19,434 bases of DNA, taken from NCBI GenBank assembly GCA_964654155.1, contig CAZZGL010000020.1:1-19434 (forward strand), in the 5' to 3' direction. Position numbers and translations under genes: made by a program. Below are positions 6,989 through 13,439 of this stretch, in pieces (the stretch's first letter is position 1; each line of letters begins with the position of its first letter). The notes beneath the pieces were generated by a model. That model had not been told where the DNA came from and did not search any database. It saw nothing but the letters and a program-made list of their open reading frames with translations. The DNA comes from CAG-826 sp964654155. Its GTDB lineage: Bacteria; Bacillota_I; Bacilli_A; RFN20; CAG-826.

Positions 6989-7402
6989 GTGAGTAAAAAG
7001 ATCGCAAAAGTCGTTAAATTGGAACTTGTTGGCGGTGAAGCTAAACCAGGACCAAAACTAGCATCTGCTGGTATTGTTATGCCAAAATTTTGTACAGATT
7101 TTAACGCTAAAACAGCTGACCGTCGTGGAGAAATTGTCCCAGTAATTATTACTGCGTACGAAGACAAATCATTTGATTTTGTTATCAAGACTTCACCAGT
7201 TGCTGGTTTATTATTAAAAGCTGCTGGAATTTCAAAAGGATCTAGTAACTCAAAAACCACAAAAGCTGGTCATATCAGCAAAGATGAACTTCGCAAAATT
7301 GCTGAATACAAAATGCCAGATCTCAATTGCAACGATGTCGAAGCTGCTATGAGAATTATTGCTGGTACTGCTCGTAATATGGGCATCGTTATCGACGACT
7401 AA
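6989..7402 (+). CDS. rplK: Large ribosomal subunit protein L11 (uL11)
   Basis: The 137-residue protein starts at GTG 6989, eight bases after GGAGG; no in-frame ATG fits. The C-terminal RNA-binding domain is typical (DFVIKTSPVAGLLLKAAG, then MPDLNCNDVEAAMRIIAGTA). L11 forms the stalk base with L10 and binds the GTPase-associated centre of 23S rRNA. The N-terminal domain departs from the usual family sequence. Where most bacteria have a PAPPVGPALGQ-GVNI loop, this protein reads KPGPKLASAGIVMPKF, about three residues shorter. That loop contacts thiopeptide antibiotics, elongation factors and RelA in studied bacteria. It is the first gene of the long ribosomal protein/RNA polymerase operon. Confidence 0.96.
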   Translation: MSKKIAKVVKLELVGGEAKPGPKLASAGIVMPKFCTDFNAKTADRRGEIVPVIITAYEDKSFDFVIKTSPVAGLLLKAAGISKGSSNSKTTKAGHISKDELRKIAEYKMPDLNCNDVEAAMRIIAGTARNMGIVIDD

Positions 7403-7409
7403 TAAACAC

Positions 7410-7437
7410 GTGGGAGGGAAAAACCCGCTAGGACCAC
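7410..7437 (+). promoter_or_regulatory. Second L1-binding-like hairpin, between rplK and rplA
   Basis: GTGG (7410-7413) pairs with CCAC (7434-7437), and GGG (7416-7418) pairs with CCC (7424-7426) over an A5 loop. The internal loop is asymmetric: GA on the left, GCTAGGA on the right. The same plan is seen in the leader hairpin at 6915-6950 and in Bacillus rplK-rplA spacers as I recall them. It ends four bases before the rplA GGAGG, so L1 binding there could block rplA translation. Confidence 0.6.
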
Positions 7438-7450
7438 CAAGGAGGAAATT

Positions 7451-8134
7451 ATGAAGAAAGGTAAAAAGTATCAAGCCGCTGCTAAATTGGTAGACACAAG
7501 TAAGTTCTATACAATTGCCGAAGCTTGTGAGCTTGTCAAACAAACATCCACTGTTAAATTTGATGCAACAATCGGTGTTTCATTTAGATTAAATGTTGAT
7601 CCAAGACAAGCTGATCAACAAATTCGTGGTACATTAATTCTTCCGCATGGAAACGGAAAGACAAAGAGAGTACTTGCAATTACAAATAAAATTGAAGAAG
7701 CAAAAGCTGCTGGCGCTGATTTTGTCGGTGGTAAAGAAATGCTTGAAAAAATTCAAAAAGAAAACTGGTTCGATTTCGATATTATCGTTGCGACACCAGA
7801 TATGATGGGTGAACTTGGTAAAATGGGTCGTCTTTTAGGACCTAAAGGATTAATGCCAAACCCAAAAACCGGTACTGTTGCAGTTGATATTGCAAAGGCT
7901 ATTACCGAGATTAAAGCTGGTAAAGTTGAGTATCGTGTCGATAAAGAAGGAAACATTCATGTAGCGATTGCTCGTGTTTCTTTTGATACCGATAAAATTA
8001 TTGATAACCTTACCGCAGTATGTGACACAATTGTTAAAGTTAAACCATCTGCAGTCAAAGGTACCTACATCAAAAATGCTGTTATCCATACGACCATGGG
8101 ACCAGCTATTAAAATCACATTTGAAGGTCGTTAA
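7451..8134 (+). CDS. rplA: Large ribosomal subunit protein L1 (uL1)
   Basis: The 227-residue protein is the normal L1 length. It carries the family signature: DIIVATPDMMGELGKMGRLL, then GPKGLMPNPKTGTV (about residues 113-144), followed by the GKVEYRVDKEGNIHVAIARVSF stretch. L1 binds the mobile L1 stalk of 23S rRNA at the E site and in many bacteria represses its own operon by binding an mRNA copy of that site. Here two candidate sites lie upstream of rplK and just upstream of this gene. AAGGAGG sits five bases before the ATG. Confidence 0.97.
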   Translation: MKKGKKYQAAAKLVDTSKFYTIAEACELVKQTSTVKFDATIGVSFRLNVDPRQADQQIRGTLILPHGNGKTKRVLAITNKIEEAKAAGADFVGGKEMLEKIQKENWFDFDIIVATPDMMGELGKMGRLLGPKGLMPNPKTGTVAVDIAKAITEIKAGKVEYRVDKEGNIHVAIARVSFDTDKIIDNLTAVCDTIVKVKPSAVKGTYIKNAVIHTTMGPAIKITFEGR

Positions 8135-8146
8135 TTAAGGAAAGCA

Positions 8147-8262
8147 TTCAATATACCATAGACAGCAACGGCCAAGGGGCTTAATAATGTTGCCGAGGTA
8201 GCGAATAATACAAACAAAATTATTCCCCCGTAGTTATGGGTTAAACTTCATTGTATATTGAA
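8147..8262 (+). promoter_or_regulatory. L10 leader (autoregulatory RNA before rplJ-rplL)
   Basis: A 10-bp long-range helix pairs TTCAATATAC (8147-8156) with GTATATTGAA (8253-8262). Directly inside it are ACCATAGACAGCAACGG and, further on, ATGTTGCCGAGGTAGCGAA (8188-8206), sequences characteristic of the Rfam L10 leader, with GCAAC/GTTGC forming an inner stem. In Bacilli this RNA is bound by L10(L12)4 to lower expression of its own genes. A competing hairpin CTTCA/TGAAG (8246-8250 with 8259-8263) could form instead of the closing helix. No U-run follows it, so control may be at translation or RNA stability. Confidence 0.85.
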
Positions 8263-8295
8263 GCCTCAATAAAAAATTTTAAATAGGAGGTGTAA

Positions 8296-8787
8296 ATGAT
8301 GAATCAAGATGTCTTAAAAAATAAGCAAGAAGTCGTTGCAACAGTTGCTGATAAACTTCAAAAATCTGGTTCTTTAACCATTGTTGAATATCATGGTTTA
8401 ACAGTCGCGCAAACAACCGCACTTCGTCGTTCATTACGCGCTGAATCTGCAGAAATGACAGTTTATAAAAACTCATTAGTGGAACGCGCTGCTAAAGAAC
8501 TCGGATATGATGGTTTAGAAGAGTTCTTAGCTGGACCAAATGCTTTCATCTTTTCAGAAGATGTTATTGCCGGACCAAAAATTATTGCAAAGGCAGCAAA
8601 GAAAAATGAACATCTCGTCATCAAAGGCGGAGTCGTTGACGGTAAAGTATTAACCGCTGACGAAATGAAAGTCATCGCAACCTTACCAGGACGTGACGGA
8701 CTTATCTCTATGTTCTTATCGTGCTTACAAGCACCTGTCCGTAAATTTGCTTGCGCTATTCAAGCTATTGCGGATAAACAAAATTAA
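8296..8787 (+). CDS. rplJ: Large ribosomal subunit protein L10 (uL10)
   Basis: The 163-residue protein has the L10 pattern: an N-terminal helix (KQEVVATVADKLQKSGSLTI), then TTALRRSLRAESAEMTVYKN with the family's L-R-x-x-x-R-x-x-x-x-x-x-x-x-V-x-K-N spacing, and GPNAFIFSEDVI. The C-terminal helix (about 135-163) binds L7/L12 dimers. Two ATGs stand in tandem (8296 and 8299). The AGGAGG ending at 8290 gives spacers of 5 and 8 bases, so the second is an equally good start. It follows a recognisable L10 leader and precedes rplL by 23 bp. Confidence 0.96.
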   Translation: MMNQDVLKNKQEVVATVADKLQKSGSLTIVEYHGLTVAQTTALRRSLRAESAEMTVYKNSLVERAAKELGYDGLEEFLAGPNAFIFSEDVIAGPKIIAKAAKKNEHLVIKGGVVDGKVLTADEMKVIATLPGRDGLISMFLSCLQAPVRKFACAIQAIADKQN

Positions 8788-8810
8788 TTTTCTTATAGGA
8801 GGATACAACA

Positions 8811-9185
8811 ATGGCAAAATTATCAAATGCAGAAATTATTGCATCAATTAAAGAAATGAGCATTCTTGAACTTCATGAATTAGTGAAGGCAATTGAAGAA
8901 GAATTCGGTGTTACCGCCGCCGCACCAGTTGCAGCAGCCGCCGCACCAGTTGAAGAAGAAGCAGCAAAAGGACCAACCGAAGTTAACTTAATCTTAAAGA
9001 GTTTTGGTACTGCTAAAGTTGCAGTCATTAAGGCTGTTGTCGCAATTACAGGACTTGGCTTAATGGATGCTAAGAAACTCGTTGATGCTGCTCCATCAAC
9101 CATTAAAGAAAAAATCTCACCAGTCGAAGCAGAAGAACACAAAAAGGCTCTTGTTGCTGCCGGTGCTGAAGTTGAAATTAAGTAA
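8811..9185 (+). CDS. rplL: Large ribosomal subunit protein L7/L12 (bL12)
   Basis: The 124-residue protein has the three L12 parts. They are an N-terminal dimerisation region (1-32, SILELHELVKAIEEEFGV), an Ala/Pro/Glu-rich hinge (33-55), and the C-terminal factor-binding domain (56-124). The last contains the conserved KVAVIKAVVAITGLGLMDAKKLVD stretch. The stalk recruits elongation and initiation factors to the ribosome. TAGGAGG precedes the ATG. The 3' spacer carries an attenuator-like hairpin before the polymerase genes. Confidence 0.97.
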   Translation: MAKLSNAEIIASIKEMSILELHELVKAIEEEFGVTAAAPVAAAAAPVEEEAAKGPTEVNLILKSFGTAKVAVIKAVVAITGLGLMDAKKLVDAAPSTIKEKISPVEAEEHKKALVAAGAEVEIK

Positions 9186-9187
9186 TT

Positions 9188-9239
9188 CGACAAACTTTAT
9201 TAATTCTAAAACCTGCTTTTTAATGGCGGGTTTTTGTCG
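9188..9239 (+). terminator. Nested hairpin after rplL: attenuating terminator inside a larger stem
   Basis: AACCTGC (9210-9216) pairs with GCGGGTT (9226-9232) and is followed by TTT, a modest intrinsic terminator. An outer perfect 7-bp helix, CGACAAA (9188-9194) with TTTGTCG (9233-9239), uses the T-tail itself. It could hold the tail away from termination or give a double-stranded processing site. Partial read-through here would set ribosomal protein against RNA polymerase output, as known at the rplL-rpoB junction of E. coli. Confidence 0.65.
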
Positions 9240-9259
9240 CATTTAAGGGAGGAATGAAT

Positions 9260-9889
9260 GTGCCACAATATTTCGACAATGTTCCTGAACTTAGTTCGAA
9301 AAAAAGGACTATTTCATTCTCTATTAAGGAAAAAGAAATTTCTTTTATAAGCGACATTGGCGTCTTTTCAAAAGATAAAGTGGATGAAGGGACAATAGCG
9401 CTTTTGAAGGTGTTATTGTCTCGTCCGCTTTTTGGAAAGATTTTAGATTTAGGTTCTGGTTATGGAGCATTAGGATTAACTCTTGCCTCATTTAACTCTG
9501 ATTGCCAATTTGTGCTTGCGGATATAAACGAGCGAGCCCTCGCCCTTGCCAAAGAAAATCAAAAAAGGCTCCACCTCGAAAATGTTACTTGTGTAATTAG
9601 TAATATTTACGAAAATATAAATGAATTATTCCATTCAATTGTCATAAATCCGCCTATTCGTGCGGGTAAAAAAGTTATTTATCCGATGTTTGAAGGCGCA
9701 TATGAACATTTGATTGATGACGGTTCACTTTTTATCGTCATCCGTAAATCTCATGGTGCTCATTCAGCTGAAGCATTTATTAAAAGTGTTTTTGGAAATT
9801 GTTCCTTATTAAAAAAGGAAAAAGGGTACTACATTTATGAAGCGAAAAAAGTGACAAATAAAAATGATGAAAGAGGTGCTATACATTAA
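9260..9889 (+). CDS. RsmC-like class I SAM-dependent methyltransferase (YbxB family)
   Basis: The 209-residue protein has the SAM-binding motif ILDLGSGYGA (61-70), the acidic residue of motif II (ADIN, about 87-90) and NPPIRAG (130-136). NPP is the catalytic signature of N-methyltransferases acting on exocyclic amines, as in the RsmC/RlmG family that makes m2G in rRNA. Bacillus ybxB lies at the same place between rplL and rpoB, which supports orthology; the target base is not proven. I chose GTG 9260 because the in-frame ATG 9254 begins only one base after GGGAGG, whereas 9260 has a 7-base spacer. The stop overlaps the rpoB start (TAATG). Confidence 0.88.
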   Translation: MPQYFDNVPELSSKKRTISFSIKEKEISFISDIGVFSKDKVDEGTIALLKVLLSRPLFGKILDLGSGYGALGLTLASFNSDCQFVLADINERALALAKENQKRLHLENVTCVISNIYENINELFHSIVINPPIRAGKKVIYPMFEGAYEHLIDDGSLFIVIRKSHGAHSAEAFIKSVFGNCSLLKKEKGYYIYEAKKVTNKNDERGAIH

Positions 9890-12800
9890 TGATTAGAAAA
9901 CCACTTAATAACAATCGTATTGACTATTCAAAAATCAGCGGAACTTTACCACTTCCTAACTTAGTGGAAATCCAAACCGAATCCTTCCGTTGGTTTATCG
10001 AAAAGGGAATTGACGAAGTTTTACATGATGTCTTCCCAATTTCAAACTACAGTGAAACATTACAAATTGAATATGTTAGCTGTCGTTTTGATGCTCCAAA
10101 ATATAATTATTTAGAATGTAAAGAACGTGACACTACTTATAGTGCTCCTCTTCGTGTTACTCTTCGTTTGTGTTTTATGGAAACAGGCGAAATTAAAGAA
10201 TCCGAAGTATTTATGGGTGATTTTCCACTTATGACTGATAGTGGAACATTCATTATTAATGGCGCAGAACGTGTTATTGTTTCTCAATTAGTTCGTTCTC
10301 CAGGTGCATATATGTCCAAAATTATGGATAAGTCTGGAAAATATCTTTATGAAGGCGATTTAATTCCAACAAGAGGTACATGGTTACAATTTGAATCGGA
10401 TCAAAAAGACATTCTTTCTGTTCGTATCGATCGTCAACGTAAGATGAACGCAACCATTCTTTTAAAAGCTTTAGGTTTAGAAAATGACGCGGAAATCGAA
10501 GAATTATTTGGTGTTCGCGATAACTTACACGGCACACTTGAAAAAGATACAGAAATTAATACAGCACAAAAAGCTTTATTTGAAATTTTCCGTAAATTAA
10601 AACCAGGAGAACCAGTTACTGAAGAAGGATCTGCAAACTATTTAGTGCAAAAGTTCTTCGATCATAAACGTTATGATCTTGGTAGAGCAGGCCGTTATAA
10701 ATATGCTGAAAAATTAGGTATTTACAATCGTTTAGTTGATCGTATTCTTGCAGAACATCTTATTTCTGCAGATGGAGAAGTTGTTTATCCAAAAGGAACA
10801 TTATTAACCAAAGAAATGGTTGATGATTTAAAAGAACAACATTTCTTTGAAAAGGGTGCACATACAAGAGAAGTATCTATAAATACTCGTTTAGATACTC
10901 ATAACATTGTTAATTTCATTCATGTTTATACAGATGAATCTATGACTGAAGTTGCTCCTATTGTAGGTACTGATTTAAATTTAACCACTGCATGTGTTAC
11001 TATTCCAGACATTTATGCCGTATTTTCATATTTTATGAATATTATGGATGGCATTGGAAGTACAGATGATATTGACCACCTTGGTAATCGTCGTGTTCGC
11101 TGCGTTGGTGAATTAATTGAAAACCAATTCCGTATTGGTCTTTCAAAAATGGGTAAAGCTGTTAGAGAAAAAATGTCTATTACTGATTTAGCTAGTGTTA
11201 CTCCACAATCTCTTATTAATATTCGTCCGTTAACTGCGGCAATTAAAGAATTCTTTGCTACATCTCAATTGTCTCAATTTATGGATCAAACTAACCCACT
11301 TGCAGAATTGACAAATAAACGTCGTTTATCTGCTTTAGGTCCAGGTGGTTTAACAAGAGATCGTGCTTCATTTGAAGTTCGTGACGTTCACTATTCTCAT
11401 TATGGACGTATTTGTCCTATTGAAACACCAGAAGGTCAAAATATTGGTTTAATTAACAATTTAGCATCCTATGCTAAAGTTAATTCGTTTGGTTTTATTG
11501 AAACTCCATACCGTATTGTTGATCCTGAAACTAGAAGAGTCTTAGATGATGCTGTTTATTTATCCGCAGATGATGAAAGAACTCATACCATTGCCCAAGC
11601 TAATGTTAAAATTGATGAAAATGGTGAAATTTTAGATGAACGTATTATTTCTCGTAAGGATGGAGAAAACGTTGTCGCAACTAAAGAAGAAATTGAATAT
11701 ATCGATGTTTCTCCAAAGCAAATTGTTTCTATTGCTTCAGCGTGTATTCCATTCTTAGAAAATGATGATACAACTCGTGCTTTGATGGGTGCAAACATGC
11801 AACGTCAAGCATTACCACTTTTAAGACCACACGCTCCATTTGTTGGAACAGGTATGGAACATGTTATTGCACGTGATTCCGGAAGTGCAGTCGTTTCTAA
11901 ACATAATGGTGTCGTTAAATATGTCGATTCTAGAAAAATCATTATTATTGATGAAAATGGCGAAGAATTTGAGTATCGTTTACAAAAATTTGGACGTAGT
12001 AACCAAGGTACTTGTATTAACCAAACACCAATTGTTAAAGTTGGACAAGAAATTAAGGTTAAAGATGTTATTGCCGATGGTCCTGCAATGGATCAAGGTG
12101 ATTTAGCTTTAGGACAAAATGTTACTATTGCTTTCATGACTTGGAATGGATATAACTATGAAGACGCAGTTATTATGTCTGAAAGACTTGTAAAAGAAGA
12201 TGTATATACAACAATTCATATTGAAGAGTATGAATTAGAATGTCGTGTCACTAAACTTGGTGAAGAAGAAATTACTCGCGATGTTCCAAATATCAATGAA
12301 GACGCGAAAGCATTCCTTGATGAACGCGGTATTATTATTCCAGGTGCGGAAGTTAAAGAAGGCGACATTTTAGTTGGTAAAGTTACTCCAAAAGGACAAA
12401 CAGAACCAACTCCAGAAGAAAAATTGTTAATGGCTATTTTTGCGGAAAAAACTAAAGATGGAAAAGATAGCTCACTTCGTGTTCCACATGGTGGTGCTGG
12501 TATTGTTTTAGATGTTAAGATTTTCTCTCGTAAAAATGGTGATGAATTACCTCCAGGTGTTAATGAAGTTGTACGTGTTTATATCGTACAAAAGAGAAAG
12601 ATATCTGAAGGTGATAAGATGTCTGGACGTCATGGTAATAAAGGTGTTATTTCCCGTATTTTACCAGTTGAAGATATGCCATTCTTACCAGATGGTACAC
12701 CAGTTGATATTATGTTAAACCCACTAGGTGTTCCTTCTCGTATGAATATTGGACAAATTTTGGAAATCCATTTAGGTATGGCTTGTAAAAAATTAGGATT

Positions 12801-13425
12801 AAAAATTGCTACACCTGTATTTGATGGTATGACCAATGAAGAGATATATGAATTAATGGATCGTGCCGGTATGGCTAAAGATGGAAAAACCATTCTTTAT
12901 GATGGAAGAACCGGAGATCGTTTCGACGAACGTATTTCTGTAGGTGTTATGTATATGATTAAACTTGTTCACATGGTTGATGATAAGTTACATGCACGTG
13001 CAACAGGACCATATTCACTTGTTACTCAACAACCATTAGGTGGTAAAGCACAAAATGGTGGACAAAGATTTGGTGAAATGGAAGTTTGGGCTCTTGAAGC
13101 ATATGGAGCTGCACATATTTTACAAGAAATATTAACCATTAAATCAGATGATCGTGTTGGTCGTAAGAAAACTTACGAAGCAATTATTAAACAACATGAT
13201 ATTCCAAAATCCGGTATTCCAGAAGCATTCTTAGTTTTACAAAAAGAATTGCAAGGTCTTGCTATCGATGTTCGTTTATTAGATCAAAATGGCGAAGAAA
13301 TTGATGCGACCGCAATTTCAAAACAAAATGAAGCGGAAGAAAGAAAGATTTCATCTTCAATCCGTGAAATAACTAGTGAATATATTATTGAAGACACAAG
13401 CGATTTGCTTGATGATGATGAATAG
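9889..13425 (+). CDS. rpoB: RNA polymerase beta subunit
   Basis: The 1178-residue subunit is colinear with Bacilli RpoB. Recognisable blocks include the rifampicin region (about 456-490), YGRICPIETPEGQNIGLI soon after, GDKMSGRHGNKG in the catalytic half, and the C-terminal MEVWALEAYGAAHILQEIL. At the E. coli H526 position it has Asn476 (TNKRR, codon 11314-11316). At E. coli 518 and 522 it has Thr and Ala. Start ATG overlaps the methyltransferase stop and has only AGAGGTG about 10 bases upstream, so translation is probably coupled. The stop TAG is fused with the rpoC ribosome-binding site (TAGGAGG). Confidence 0.98.
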   Translation: MIRKPLNNNRIDYSKISGTLPLPNLVEIQTESFRWFIEKGIDEVLHDVFPISNYSETLQIEYVSCRFDAPKYNYLECKERDTTYSAPLRVTLRLCFMETGEIKESEVFMGDFPLMTDSGTFIINGAERVIVSQLVRSPGAYMSKIMDKSGKYLYEGDLIPTRGTWLQFESDQKDILSVRIDRQRKMNATILLKALGLENDAEIEELFGVRDNLHGTLEKDTEINTAQKALFEIFRKLKPGEPVTEEGSANYLVQKFFDHKRYDLGRAGRYKYAEKLGIYNRLVDRILAEHLISADGEVVYPKGTLLTKEMVDDLKEQHFFEKGAHTREVSINTRLDTHNIVNFIHVYTDESMTEVAPIVGTDLNLTTACVTIPDIYAVFSYFMNIMDGIGSTDDIDHLGNRRVRCVGELIENQFRIGLSKMGKAVREKMSITDLASVTPQSLINIRPLTAAIKEFFATSQLSQFMDQTNPLAELTNKRRLSALGPGGLTRDRASFEVRDVHYSHYGRICPIETPEGQNIGLINNLASYAKVNSFGFIETPYRIVDPETRRVLDDAVYLSADDERTHTIAQANVKIDENGEILDERIISRKDGENVVATKEEIEYIDVSPKQIVSIASACIPFLENDDTTRALMGANMQRQALPLLRPHAPFVGTGMEHVIARDSGSAVVSKHNGVVKYVDSRKIIIIDENGEEFEYRLQKFGRSNQGTCINQTPIVKVGQEIKVKDVIADGPAMDQGDLALGQNVTIAFMTWNGYNYEDAVIMSERLVKEDVYTTIHIEEYELECRVTKLGEEEITRDVPNINEDAKAFLDERGIIIPGAEVKEGDILVGKVTPKGQTEPTPEEKLLMAIFAEKTKDGKDSSLRVPHGGAGIVLDVKIFSRKNGDELPPGVNEVVRVYIVQKRKISEGDKMSGRHGNKGVISRILPVEDMPFLPDGTPVDIMLNPLGVPSRMNIGQILEIHLGMACKKLGLKIATPVFDGMTNEEIYELMDRAGMAKDGKTILYDGRTGDRFDERISVGVMYMIKLVHMVDDKLHARATGPYSLVTQQPLGGKAQNGGQRFGEMEVWALEAYGAAHILQEILTIKSDDRVGRKKTYEAIIKQHDIPKSGIPEAFLVLQKELQGLAIDVRLLDQNGEEIDATAISKQNEAEERKISSSIREITSEYIIEDTSDLLDDDE

Positions 13426-13439
13426 GAGGAGAGAAAGAT

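Noticed and set aside
8873..9193. Open reading frame of 106 codons on the minus strand across rplL
   Set aside because: It is a composition shadow of the Ala-rich rplL gene with no ribosome-binding site or recognisable domain; the same holds for the other antisense frames over rplK, rplA, rpoB and ktrB.
9254..9259. ATG 9254 as the start of the RsmC-like gene
   Set aside because: It lies one base after GGGAGG, too close for initiation; GTG 9260 in the same frame is seven bases away.
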